NCBI RefSeq assembly: GCF_021405525.1 | Contig: NZ_JAGQAG010000001.1 | Coordinates: forward strand, 3,348,001 to 3,412,000 | Source: Ruegeria pomeroyi | GTDB lineage: Bacteria > Pseudomonadota > Alphaproteobacteria > Rhodobacterales > Rhodobacteraceae | Reading direction: 5' to 3' | DNA length: 64,000 bases | Shown here: piece by piece, positions 1 through 10,346 of the stretch | Position numbering within the stretch: the first letter of the stretch is position 1 | How the letters are laid out: each line of letters opens with the position of its first letter | The notes under the pieces: model-generated | What the model saw: only the letters and a program-made list of their open reading frames with translations | Told to the model about the DNA's origin: nothing | Database searches by the model: none | Made by a program: the position numbers and the translations under genes

Positions 1-119
1 GCGCGACACCGCCGCCTGAACCGCATGGCCACCCATGGTGGCCCCGTGGGTCACGTTGAACGACCCGCGAAAGGACTTCGCCAGCCCGGTCCGGGCGGTG
101 GATACGATAACGGCTTGTT

Positions 120-123
<4 letters not shown>
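1..123 (-). CDS. Acetyl-CoA acyltransferase (thiolase), N-terminal part only
   Basis: The first 41 codons of a minus-strand gene run off the left edge of the window. The start of the protein reads MKQAVIVSTARTG and then KSFRGSFN, which is the usual opening of thiolase family enzymes (R-T-x-x-x-x-x-x-G). Its ATG overlaps the stop codon of the upstream FadB-type gene in an ATGA arrangement, so the two are translationally coupled. Coupling of a FadB-type gene to a thiolase is the classic fadBA layout for the last steps of fatty-acid beta-oxidation. The catalytic cysteine and histidine regions lie outside the window, so substrate length preference cannot be judged. Confidence 0.8.
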
Positions 124-2219
<2,096 letters not shown>

Positions 2220-2360
2220 GGGGCCTCTCCTCCCTGTTTCAATCTGCGAAATGGCGTTCCGCGCGCTGGCAGGGTGATCCGCCGCGCATCCGAGATCAAG
2301 GGGGAATGGCCAAAGCGACGTAGGGTCCGGTTGGAGTCCGCCCGGGCGCCGGGCGGCAGC

Positions 2361-3980
2361 CTAAAACAGGTCCTTGAGCGCGCGCAGCCGCTTGGCATGG
2401 CGGGCGCGCACCAGCTTGAACCGGTCCTTGACGAAGCGCCCGCGCCGCCGTCCCAGCATCTGGCCGAACCGGTGCCCCGATTTCAGCGCGCCCCGTTCTG
2501 CAGCCTTGACCTCGGCCCGCTCGCGCAGAACCCGGCGGAAATGGCCGATCAACACCAGCACGATGGCAAGGAACAGCAGGAATGCGACCGGACGGTCGAT
2601 GAAATCGAGCGGCTCCTTGACGCGGGCCATGCCAGCGCGCAGCTTCACCTCCATGATACCGCCCAGGACCATGCCCAGGATGATCGGCACCGAGGGCATC
2701 GACAGGCGTTTGAGGATATAGCCCAGCACCCCGAACAGCGCGGCCATCACGCAATCGGTGGCCGAATTGCGCAGCGAATAGACCCCGACAAAGCTGAGCG
2801 TCAGGATACAGACCCCCAGAAAGCGGTTGGGGATCCGGACCACCTGGATCAGCGACCGGGTGGCGAACAGCAGGAACACCAGAACCAGCACGTTGAGGAT
2901 GAGGAGCGCGAGGTAGAGCGCCACCACGAAATCCATCTGGTTCTGGAACAGGCCCGGGCCGGGAACCACGTTATGCACGTAGAACACGCTCAGCATCATC
3001 GCGGTCAGCGCCTCGCCCGGAATGCCCAGTGCCAAGAGCGGCACCATGGCGGCGGCGGGCACCGCGTTGTTGGCGGTCTCGGCGGCGATCAGCCCTTCGG
3101 AAGAGCCATTGCCGAAATCCTGCGGTCGCTTGGACGAGCGTTGCGCATAGGTATAGGACATGAACTGCGCGGTGAACTCGCCGACGCCGGGGATCATCCC
3201 CATCACCACGCCGAAACTGGCCGATACCGTCGCCACGCGCGGGTGACGCGCCAGTTCGCGCAGGCCCTGGAACATGCCGCCCCTCAGGCGGGTCATGCGG
3301 ATTTTCTCATCTTCCGAGGTGAGCAGGACAAAGGCCTGGCTGAGCGCGAACAGGCCCAGCACCACCACGATCAGGTTGATGCCCCCCGACAGGAACGGCT
3401 GGTCGAACGTATAGCGCGACGTGTATTTCACCGGCTCCAGCCCGATCGACTGGATGAAGATGCCAAAGGCCGCCAGCGCGCCCGCGATCAGGGTCTGGCC
3501 GCGATGGGCCACCACCATCAGGATGATGCCCAGAAGGGCGGCGAGAAAGATCTCGCGGCTGCCGAAATAGGGAGCCACCCGCGCCAGCACCGGCGCGAAC
3601 AGGATCAGGCAGATCACCGAGAAGATGCCACCGAAGAAACTGGCGGAATAGGCCAGGCTCAGCGCCCGGCGCGGCTCGCCCCGCGCGGTCATCGGATAGC
3701 CGTCATAGGTGGTCAGCGCGTTCACCGCGGTGCCGGGCGTGTTGATCAGGATGGCGGGAATCGCGCCGCCATACATGGAACTGCCATAGATCCCCAACAG
3801 CACGGTCAGCCCCACGATCGGGTCCATCGAAAAGGTGGCCGGCAGCAGGATGGCGATGGCCACGGCAGGGCCGACACCGGGAATGGCGCCGATCAGGACC
3901 CCGCCCACCGAGCCGGTCAGCAGCGCCAGCGCCACGTCCCAGCGCATCAGGATGTCGAGAGCGGAAAGAAGCAGGTCCAT
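2361..3980 (-). CDS. Tripartite tricarboxylate transporter permease, TctA family
   Basis: A 539-residue membrane protein, the large permease of a tripartite tricarboxylate transporter (TTT). The two family signatures are present: GAIPGVGPAVAIAILLP near residue 32 and GMIPGVGEFTAQF near residue 240, each followed by hydrophobic segments; about a dozen transmembrane helices are visible. The C-terminal tail of about 40 residues is strongly basic and cytoplasmic in character. Its ATG overlaps the stop codon of the small permease gene by one base (TGATG), and the binding-protein gene lies just upstream, giving the order tctC-tctB-tctA. TTT systems take up carboxylates such as citrate using an ion gradient; the actual substrate here is unknown. 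Confidence 0.93.
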   Translation of the reverse strand: MDLLLSALDILMRWDVALALLTGSVGGVLIGAIPGVGPAVAIAILLPATFSMDPIVGLTVLLGIYGSSMYGGAIPAILINTPGTAVNALTTYDGYPMTARGEPRRALSLAYSASFFGGIFSVICLILFAPVLARVAPYFGSREIFLAALLGIILMVVAHRGQTLIAGALAAFGIFIQSIGLEPVKYTSRYTFDQPFLSGGINLIVVVLGLFALSQAFVLLTSEDEKIRMTRLRGGMFQGLRELARHPRVATVSASFGVVMGMIPGVGEFTAQFMSYTYAQRSSKRPQDFGNGSSEGLIAAETANNAVPAAAMVPLLALGIPGEALTAMMLSVFYVHNVVPGPGLFQNQMDFVVALYLALLILNVLVLVFLLFATRSLIQVVRIPNRFLGVCILTLSFVGVYSLRNSATDCVMAALFGVLGYILKRLSMPSVPIILGMVLGGIMEVKLRAGMARVKEPLDFIDRPVAFLLFLAIVLVLIGHFRRVLRERAEVKAAERGALKSGHRFGQMLGRRRGRFVKDRFKLVRARHAKRLRALKDLF

Positions 3981-4510
3981 CAGAGATACAGGATAAAGAA
4001 GCTGCGCAACGCGCCGGGAAGGTATTCGTAGATCGCTCCGCCGGGGATCTTGACCCCCAACAGCCCCTTGAACAGAACCACCACTGCCACCGCGAACAGG
4101 ATCGACAGGCCCAGCATCCGCCGGTCTCTATAGCCCATCCGCCAGGCCAGCAGCGGCACAAAGACCAGCGTCACCGGCAGATAGCCGATCAGCGGCACCA
4201 GCAGCACATAGGCCAGGAACCAGATCGCGAATTCCAGCACCTGCGCCCATTTGCGCAGCTCCCACCAGTCATAGCGGGTCGCCCGGCGCCAGGGCAGCAG
4301 ATAGAGGTGAACGCCACCCAGCAGCACCATGCCGCCCAATCCGACGGCGGGCCAGAACCGGGGCTGGGCGAACAGCTTGGTCTTGGCGACCCAGCGGGTC
4401 TCGGTCCCGATCTGGCCGAGCAGCAGGATCGACACCGCGACAAAGAACAGGGCAAAGATCAGCTGGCCGCGCCGGGGACCGACAAAGCGGCGCTCGCGTT
4501 CAGTGGGCAT
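3980..4510 (-). CDS. Tripartite tricarboxylate transporter small permease, TctB family
   Basis: A 176-residue protein with about four hydrophobic segments, the usual size and shape of TctB. The first helix (LIFALFFVAVSILLLGQIG) follows a short basic N-terminus, and the third and fourth contain YLPVTLVFVPLLA and LFAVAVVVLFKGLLG, typical for the family. It lies between the binding-protein gene (57 bases upstream) and the large permease gene (one-base overlap), which confirms the assignment more strongly than its own poorly conserved sequence does. TctB pairs with TctA in the inner membrane. Confidence 0.9.
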   Translation of the reverse strand: MPTERERRFVGPRRGQLIFALFFVAVSILLLGQIGTETRWVAKTKLFAQPRFWPAVGLGGMVLLGGVHLYLLPWRRATRYDWWELRKWAQVLEFAIWFLAYVLLVPLIGYLPVTLVFVPLLAWRMGYRDRRMLGLSILFAVAVVVLFKGLLGVKIPGGAIYEYLPGALRSFFILYL

Positions 4511-4567
4511 GAGGCAGGGTTCCGGCAGAGAAAGGGGCCGGGGCGCATGGCCCCGGCCCGGTCGGCA

Positions 4568-5512
4568 TCATTCCAGCAGGCCGCCGATACGGGCCATGGT
4601 GGCGATGTCATTGTCGATCCGCGCGGCGCTTTCGGCCGCGTCCTGCCAATAGACCAGCGCGCCGGTCTCCTTGGCCACCGCCTGAGCGCGATCGCTCATC
4701 ATCGATTCCTTGGCGACGGTAACGATCTTGTCGCGCACGTCCTGCGGCGTGTCCTTGGTCACGAAGAGGCCGTTCCACAGCGCGATGTTCAGATCGGCAT
4801 CCAGCTCGCCGATGGCGGGCGCATCCGGCACCAGCGGGATACGCTCGTCGGTGATCGAGGTCAGCACCTTGACGCTGTCCAGACAGGGCAGGATCAGTTG
4901 CAGCGTGGTGTTGATTACATCCGCATCGCCCGAGGCAAGCGTGTTGCAGTCAAGCGCGTCAAAGGCCGCGTCCGATCCCCATTCGAAACCGGCATTCTTG
5001 GCGAACGCCTTCGTCACCTGAGTCGGGGTCAGAACGTCGCCAAAATGGCCCAGCGCCACGTCGTTGGATTTGGCGTATTCGGCCAGTTCCGCCATGCTGC
5101 TATAGGGCGCGTCGCCCGAGGTGGCGATGACAAAGGGATAGGTCAGGAAAATCCCCAGCGGATCGAATTTCGCGGGCGTCAGCGGCGCGATGTCGATCTG
5201 GTGGCCCATCACCGGCACCCCGATCACGAAAGAGCCGATAGTATAGCCGTCGGCGGGCGCATTGGCGACCTCGATGGCACCCGGGAAGGGGCCACCGCCA
5301 CCGCCGGGCTTGTTCACCACGGCTGCCGCGACACCGTATTTCTCCTGGAAATCATCGGCGATCATGCGGGTCAGCACGTCCTCGAGATCGCCCGGCGGCC
5401 ATGGCACGATGAAATTCACCGGCTTCTCGGGGTATTCGGCTGCGGCCATGCCTGCGCTCAGCGCAATCGCTGCGGTCGCAAGGGCGCCCGCGATCTTGGT
5501 CTTGATGGTCAT
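4568..5512 (-). CDS. TTT-family periplasmic substrate-binding protein, TctC/Bug type
   Basis: A 314-residue secreted protein: a basic start (MTIKTKIAG) and hydrophobic stretch ending at SAGMAAA-EYPEKPV form a signal peptide. The mature start EYPEKPVNFIVPWPPGD is the hallmark of Bug/TctC binding proteins, as is the later glycine-rich PGGGGGPFPGA. It is the first gene of tctCBA, with GGGAGGACAAC just before the ATG. The divergent IclR gene and the inverted repeat between them suggest ligand-dependent control. TctC proteins bind di- or tricarboxylates or other acids; which one cannot be read from the sequence. Confidence 0.92.
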   Translation of the reverse strand: MTIKTKIAGALATAAIALSAGMAAAEYPEKPVNFIVPWPPGDLEDVLTRMIADDFQEKYGVAAAVVNKPGGGGGPFPGAIEVANAPADGYTIGSFVIGVPVMGHQIDIAPLTPAKFDPLGIFLTYPFVIATSGDAPYSSMAELAEYAKSNDVALGHFGDVLTPTQVTKAFAKNAGFEWGSDAAFDALDCNTLASGDADVINTTLQLILPCLDSVKVLTSITDERIPLVPDAPAIGELDADLNIALWNGLFVTKDTPQDVRDKIVTVAKESMMSDRAQAVAKETGALVYWQDAAESAARIDNDIATMARIGGLLE

Positions 5513-5546
5513 GTTGTCCTCCCAGTTCGGTTTTCTTCCGCAAATC

Positions 5547-5563
5547 GGTTCATTATTTGAACC
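5547..5563. promoter_or_regulatory. Inverted repeat, candidate IclR operator
   Basis: GGTTCA-TTATT-TGAACC is a perfect 6-bp inverted repeat with a 5-bp spacer in the 168-bp region between tctC and the divergent IclR-type gene. IclR regulators commonly bind short palindromes of about this size next to their own gene. Assignment to this regulator is inferred from position only. Confidence 0.5.
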
Positions 5564-5680
5564 TACGGTTTAATTACAGATTGACAGGCGAGACTACCAT
5601 CTGTCAACTATTTCTGCCAAAAGGCGCCCTGAAATCGCGAAACGCCCCTGTTTCGCACAGATCGGTGACGGAAAGGCAGG

Positions 5681-6454
5681 ATGGGAACGGTTTCCAAGGC
5701 ATTGTCCCTGCTGGCATTGTTCAACCACGGGCGGCTCGAAATGGGCCTGAGCGAGCTGACGCGCCTTTCGGGCATGAACAAGGCAACGGTCTATCGGATG
5801 ATGACCGAGCTTCAGGCGGCGGGATTCGTCGAACAGATGAACGGCGACCGGGCCTATCGGCTGGGTCCCGAGGTGCTGCGGCTGGCCGCTTTGCGCGAGG
5901 CAGCGGTGCCGCTGCTGTCGGTGTCGCGCGACGTGCTGCGGCGCCTGTGCGACGAGACCGGAGAGACCTCGCATATGTCGATCCAGCGCAATGGGCAGCT
6001 GACCACGCTGACCCATGCCTATAGCAGCCACCACGGCACCCGCGTGGCGATGGAGGATGCCGAGATACTGTCGCTGCATGCCACCGGGTCGGGCCTGGCC
6101 TTCCTCGCCTTCTCGTCCGAGGAGGTGGTGGAACACGCCCTGTCTGCGCCGCTGGTCAAACACACGCCCCAGACCGAAACCGACCCCGAACGCCTGCGCC
6201 AGGCGCTGGCCGAAGCACAGCGAAGCGGCGTTGCGGAATCGGTGGGCGGGTTCGAGGCGGATGTGCATTCCCACGCGGCGCCGATCTTTGGCGCCGATCA
6301 GCGCCCGATCGGGGCGCTGGCGGTGGCGGCGCCGGTCTCGCGGATGACGGTCGAGCTGAAATCCCGGGTACGCACCGCACTCAAGGCGGCCGCGCTTGAC
6401 CTGACCCAGCGCACAGGCGGGTTCTGCCCGCCGGGCTATCCCGGCGGCAGTTAG
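5681..6454 (+). CDS. IclR family transcriptional regulator
   Basis: A 257-residue one-component regulator. The N-terminal winged helix-turn-helix reads GTVSKALSLLALFN, then LTRLSGMNKATVYRMMTEL and GFVEQMNGDRAYRLG. The C-terminal effector domain contains the usual regions around GQLTTL, HATGSGLAFLAF and GGFEADVHSHAAPIFG. It is transcribed away from tctCBA, so its most likely targets are that transporter operon and itself, with the transported acid or a metabolite as effector. GGAAAGGCAGG precedes the ATG. No unusual features. Confidence 0.92.
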   Translation: MGTVSKALSLLALFNHGRLEMGLSELTRLSGMNKATVYRMMTELQAAGFVEQMNGDRAYRLGPEVLRLAALREAAVPLLSVSRDVLRRLCDETGETSHMSIQRNGQLTTLTHAYSSHHGTRVAMEDAEILSLHATGSGLAFLAFSSEEVVEHALSAPLVKHTPQTETDPERLRQALAEAQRSGVAESVGGFEADVHSHAAPIFGADQRPIGALAVAAPVSRMTVELKSRVRTALKAAALDLTQRTGGFCPPGYPGGS

Positions 6455-6470
6455 GCCGCGCGGCCCCGGC

Positions 6471-7163
6471 TCAGGTCTCGGGGCGCAGACAGGTCCAGAC
6501 CGTGCGGGTGGATTTCTCGTTCACCTTCTCGAACCCTGCCTGGGTCAGGATACTCTTGCATTCGCGCATGCCTGCGATCTCATAGGCCTCGGGGTGGAAT
6601 TCCAGCACGATGGCACGGAACTGGCTTAGATCGGCATGGCGCAGCAGCTCCAGTTCGCCGCCCTCGATATCCATGATCAGAACGTTGGCGCCGGTTTCGG
6701 CGCAGACCTCGGCGAAATCGGCGGTGGGCACCTCGACCACGGTCGAGGGCCGCTCGGCCGGGTTGAGAAGCGACGAGCCGAGATAGCTGCTGCGGATGTG
6801 AAAGGGGATGGTTTCGGGCCGGTCCGGCGCGCTGATCAGGATCTGGTTGCGCAGACTGATCTTCTTTCCCAGCCCGTTGAGCGCATAAAGCGCCTCGATC
6901 TCGGGCACCAGTTCGGGGTTGGCCTCGAACGAGGTTACCGATTTCGGCTTGGCGTTCCTGGCCACCACTGCGCCGACGATGCCAAGCCCGGCGCCGATTT
7001 CCAGCACCACGTCCTTGGGGCCGGTGACATGCAGCGCGCCCGCGATTTCCTGCCCCTCATAGCGGGCGGTGTTGATGCGTTCGATCCGGGTCTCGTTGAG
7101 AAACCGCGAGGCCGGGACCTTGACGCCCAGACACTCGGCGGCGACGGAATTCGTTTCGGGCAC
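6471..7163 (-). CDS. FkbM family methyltransferase
   Basis: A 230-residue SAM-dependent methyltransferase of FkbM type. The SAM-binding loop reads VVLEIGAGLGIVGAVVAR at about residues 51-68, the acidic residue that contacts the ribose lies in TSFEANPELVPE, and NVLIMDIEGGELELLRH is the FkbM signature strand. FkbM enzymes O-methylate sugars, lipids or polyketides; nothing nearby identifies the substrate. The start is GTG at 7163 with AAGG upstream. It is a single gene facing the IclR gene tail to tail, 16 bases apart. Confidence 0.85.
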   Translation of the reverse strand: MPETNSVAAECLGVKVPASRFLNETRIERINTARYEGQEIAGALHVTGPKDVVLEIGAGLGIVGAVVARNAKPKSVTSFEANPELVPEIEALYALNGLGKKISLRNQILISAPDRPETIPFHIRSSYLGSSLLNPAERPSTVVEVPTADFAEVCAETGANVLIMDIEGGELELLRHADLSQFRAIVLEFHPEAYEIAGMRECKSILTQAGFEKVNEKSTRTVWTCLRPET

Positions 7164-7278
7164 TGCCTTGCCTCACCTTATGCTTGTCTTGCGCGCATCC
7201 TGTGTTTCAAGGGGCGAAAAGGCAAGCCTTATGCGGTGTTCGCCTTGGAAAATGAGGCGTCTGCCGCTGGTTTGGGAT

Positions 7279-7313
7279 GCCTCCGGCGGGAGTATTTTCA
7301 GCAAAGTGAAAGG
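7279..7313 (+). repeat. Dispersed intergenic element with GGAGTATTT...AAAGTGAAAG core
   Basis: The stretch has CTCCGGCGGGAGTATTTT followed by CAGCAAAGTGAAAGG. The same core, with small changes, recurs at 52124-52160 and more loosely in reverse orientation at 11078-11112. From memory, short elements with this core are frequent between genes in Rhodobacteraceae genomes. No function is assigned. Confidence 0.6.
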
Positions 7314-7348
7314 GGCAGAGCCGTGCGCTGAACAGGTGTCGGCAGTTG

Positions 7349-7663
7349 TCAGGCCTCGGGCACGTGCAAAACCAGCCCGTCGAGATCTGGATGCGCCTCG
7401 ATCTGGCAACTGAGGCGGCTTCGCGGCTGACGCTCGGCGGCGGTGATGTCGAGCATGGCGTCCTCGAACTCACCGGGTGCGCCGGTCCGGTCGGCCCAGT
7501 CCGGATCCACCACCACGTGGCAGGTGGCACAGCTGAGACAGCCGCCGCATTCGCCGATCACGCCGGGAACGTTGTTGGCCTGCGCCGCCTCCATCAGCGA
7601 CAGGCCAGGGGCGACCTCGGCCGCAATCTCGCGACCGTCGGCCAGTTTCCAGATCACGCGCAT
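7349..7663 (-). CDS. [2Fe-2S] ferredoxin, adrenodoxin/putidaredoxin type
   Basis: A 104-residue plant/adrenodoxin-fold ferredoxin. The cluster loop GECGGCLSCATCHV gives the C-x5-C-x2-C pattern, with the fourth cysteine near the C-terminus in SRLSCQIEA. The ATG at 7663 is chosen because GAGGAGCTTGCC directly precedes it; an upstream in-frame start would overlap the preceding gene. It lies 10 bases after the glutamine-synthetase-like gene and in the same direction as the cytochrome P450 gene, so it is the likely electron donor to that P450. No ferredoxin reductase gene is seen nearby, so a housekeeping reductase would have to supply electrons. Confidence 0.93.
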   Translation of the reverse strand: MRVIWKLADGREIAAEVAPGLSLMEAAQANNVPGVIGECGGCLSCATCHVVVDPDWADRTGAPGEFEDAMLDITAAERQPRSRLSCQIEAHPDLDGLVLHVPEA

Positions 7664-7673
7664 GGCAAGCTCC

Positions 7674-8963
7674 TCAGATGAAGTAGACATAGAAATCGCG
7701 CAGCGCGTCGCCTTCGAGATCGCGGGTCTTGCGCACTTCCTTGGCCTTCATGAACACATGGTTGGCGACCAGCTCGGCCCCCACCGCCTGGGCCAGCACG
7801 GTGTCACGTTCCAGATCGCGGACCGCTCCGGCCAGGTCGATGGCGGTGCCTTCCTTGGCATCGGTACTGTCGAACCCGTCACCGGTCTCCATCGGCGGCA
7901 GCGCATGACCGTTCTCGACCCCCAACCTTGCCGCCTGCAACACGGCGGCAACGGCGGTATAGGGGTTCGAGGAGGCATCGGCCATCCGGTGTTCCAGCCG
8001 CGCCTTGGCGCCGCCTTCGGAGCTGATGCGGGTGGTGACGTTGCGGTGATCGCCGCCCCAGTTCTGCCAGTACCCCGACAGCGAGCCCGGTTGCAGCCGC
8101 ATGTAGGAATTGGCGGTGGGCGCGATCAGCCCCGCCAGCCCCTTGTGATGGTGCAACAGCCCCGCCAGGCACCCGCGCGCCAGATCGTTCATATGCTCGG
8201 GCCCGCCGCGCGGGCCGGAGGACAGCGCATTGGCGCCGGTCGCATCCTGGAAGGAGAAGTTGATATGCATGCCCGAGCCGCCCGCCTCGGCGATCGGTTT
8301 CGGCATGAAGGTCAGCACGATGCCGTATTCCAGCGCGATCTCGCGCGCCATCAGACGGAACAGCACGATATCGTCCACCGCCTTGAGCGCATCGTCAAAG
8401 GTCAGCGTGTATTCGAACTGCGGGCTGTCGAACTCGGCGGTGATCATGTCGAGGGAGAAACCCATCTCCTCGGCCATCGCCCAGATCCGGTCGTTGAACC
8501 GCAGTGGATCGGCAAAGGGACCGGTGCCATAGACCACGCCGCCCGGCGCATCATAGGGCACCAGCCGCCCATTGTCGTCGGCCTGAAGCGCGAAACACTC
8601 CAGCTCGATCCCCACCTTGGGGCTGAGACCATGCGCCTGCCAATCGGCCACCGCCCGTTTCAGCGCGCCGCGCGGGCAGAGTGGCAGCGGCTGGTCCTGG
8701 TCGTCATAGAGATCGCCCAGAACCACCTTGGTGCCGGTGTGCCAGCTGTCGCGGATATCGTCATGGACCCATTTCAGTTCCATATCCGGCAGGCCCTGCT
8801 TCATCATCGCGCCGGGCGCATCCAGCAGGTCGCGGTCGTAATGCACGCCAAAGGTCGAGCGGCAGAACCGGGTGGAACTGTCGGCGATCTTGGAGTTGGG
8901 CAGGTATTTGCCCCGCATCACGCTGAGATGGTCGCAGAACATCGCGCGCAATCTGTCTTTCAT
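7674..8963 (-). CDS. Glutamine synthetase-like ligase (probable gamma-glutamylamide synthetase)
   Basis: A 429-residue member of the glutamine synthetase superfamily: ATP-dependent joining of an amine to the gamma-carboxylate of glutamate. Seen motifs are the beta-strand KVGIELECFAL with metal-binding acids, AEFDSPQFEYTL, GSGMHINFSF, SYMRLQPGS and the C-terminal RLEHRMADASSNPYTA. In typical GS the loop reads G-S-G-x-H-x-H; here the second histidine is asparagine. The Tyr adenylylation loop of GlnA is absent and the context is catabolic, so a gamma-glutamylation role for another amine (as in isopropylamine, putrescine or aniline pathways) is more likely than ammonia assimilation. Neighbours are a P450, a ferredoxin and a divergent glutamine amidotransferase. 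Confidence 0.85.
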   Translation of the reverse strand: MKDRLRAMFCDHLSVMRGKYLPNSKIADSSTRFCRSTFGVHYDRDLLDAPGAMMKQGLPDMELKWVHDDIRDSWHTGTKVVLGDLYDDQDQPLPLCPRGALKRAVADWQAHGLSPKVGIELECFALQADDNGRLVPYDAPGGVVYGTGPFADPLRFNDRIWAMAEEMGFSLDMITAEFDSPQFEYTLTFDDALKAVDDIVLFRLMAREIALEYGIVLTFMPKPIAEAGGSGMHINFSFQDATGANALSSGPRGGPEHMNDLARGCLAGLLHHHKGLAGLIAPTANSYMRLQPGSLSGYWQNWGGDHRNVTTRISSEGGAKARLEHRMADASSNPYTAVAAVLQAARLGVENGHALPPMETGDGFDSTDAKEGTAIDLAGAVRDLERDTVLAQAVGAELVANHVFMKAKEVRKTRDLEGDALRDFYVYFI

Positions 8964-9002
8964 GTCGGGGCTCCTCCCTGTTGAGCCTGTTCTGATGCCG
9001 GG

Positions 9003-10262
9003 TCAGGCGCGGCGGACGGTGACCGGCAGTTCCTTGATCCCGCCCACGAAATTCGAGCGCAGGAACTTGTGCGGCCCAGCCGGTTCGATCGAGCTTAACC
9101 GCTTGGCCAGCTCCTGGAACAGCACTTTGACCTCGAGCCGGGCCAGCCACATGCCCAGGCAGACATGCGGTCCACCCTGGCCGAAACTCAGATGCCGGTT
9201 CGGGTTGCGGTAGAGATCGACCCGGAACGGGTCGTCGAACACCGTCTCGTCGCGATTGGCCGAAGACCACCAATAAAGCACCTTGTCGCCTGCCCGGATG
9301 GTCTTGCCATGCATCTCGTGATCCTGAAGCGCGGTGCGCCGGAAATAGAGCGCGGGCGTCGCCCAGCGGATGATCTCGTCCGGCGCGGTCTCCCAGATGT
9401 CGCCGCCCGCCTGCATTTGCTCCAGCAGCTCGGGCTGGTGGCACATGGCCTGGATACCGGCGGCGATGGAATAGCGCGTGGTGTCGTTGCCCGCTGCCAC
9501 CACGAGGCAAAAGAAGTTGCGGAACTCGGTATCGCTGATGACCGAGCCGTCCTTGGACGGTTGCAGGATCATGTGCAGCACGCCCGAGGTATCGCCGGCC
9601 TTCTCCTTCTGCTCCATCAGGTCCTTGGCATAGAGGTACAGCTCGGCCCCGGCGGGCGAGTTGAAGGGCATCATCCGGTATTCGTCGGTGTCGAGCTTGT
9701 CGAGCACATGGGTGGTGAAATCGGGATCGGTATTGGCGATCAGCGCGTCGCCCTTTTCCACCAGCCAGGGCAGATCGGCATCGGGCAGGCCGACGATGCG
9801 GCCCAGCATCCGCATCGGCAATTGCCGGGCGATTTCCTTGGTGGCGTCGAACGTGCCCTTGTCCAGCACCTCGTCCAGGATATCGACGCAGATCGCCCGG
9901 ATGTCGTCCTCATACTGCGCCATGGTGGTGCGCGAGAACGCCTTCATCAGCTTCATCCGGGTCTGGCTGTGCTCGGGCGGGTCGGTCTCCTGAAAGGTGC
10001 GGCGGGCCAGGTATTCCTCATAGCTCTGATCCTCCATCCGGATGCCGCGGGCCGAGGAAAACACCGCGGTGTTCTTGTTCATCTCGGCAATGTCGGCATG
10101 GCGGGTGACCGACCAGAAATCCTGCCCATCGGCATATTCGGTCCAGTGCAGCGGATCCTCGCGACGCAGCCGGGCAAAGGTGTTGTGCGGCGCGCCTCCG
10201 GCAAAAGCGTCATGGCTGGTCAGATCGGCATGGCCGTCATCGGTGGGGGTCCAGACCGTCAT
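9003..10262 (-). CDS. Cytochrome P450
   Basis: A 419-residue soluble bacterial P450. The I-helix oxygen-activation motif reads VVAAGNDTTRYS, the K-helix E-x-x-R is DEIIRWATP, and the heme loop is FGQGGPHVCLGMWLAR with the proximal cysteine. The ATG at 10262 is preferred over the GTG at 10271 because AGGGAAGG lies eight bases upstream of it. It heads a minus-strand unit P450 / GS-like ligase / ferredoxin (39- and 10-base gaps), so it probably receives electrons from that ferredoxin. The substrate is unknown; the neighbouring amine-ligating enzymes make a nitrogen-containing or N-substituted compound plausible. Confidence 0.95.
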   Translation of the reverse strand: MTVWTPTDDGHADLTSHDAFAGGAPHNTFARLRREDPLHWTEYADGQDFWSVTRHADIAEMNKNTAVFSSARGIRMEDQSYEEYLARRTFQETDPPEHSQTRMKLMKAFSRTTMAQYEDDIRAICVDILDEVLDKGTFDATKEIARQLPMRMLGRIVGLPDADLPWLVEKGDALIANTDPDFTTHVLDKLDTDEYRMMPFNSPAGAELYLYAKDLMEQKEKAGDTSGVLHMILQPSKDGSVISDTEFRNFFCLVVAAGNDTTRYSIAAGIQAMCHQPELLEQMQAGGDIWETAPDEIIRWATPALYFRRTALQDHEMHGKTIRAGDKVLYWWSSANRDETVFDDPFRVDLYRNPNRHLSFGQGGPHVCLGMWLARLEVKVLFQELAKRLSSIEPAGPHKFLRSNFVGGIKELPVTVRRA

Positions 10263-10346
10263 GTTTTTCACCTTCCCTCATGTCGCGAACATATGTATAT
10301 TATAAGAGGTCCTAAATATGTAAATGAAAATCTCTTGGGGTAAATC

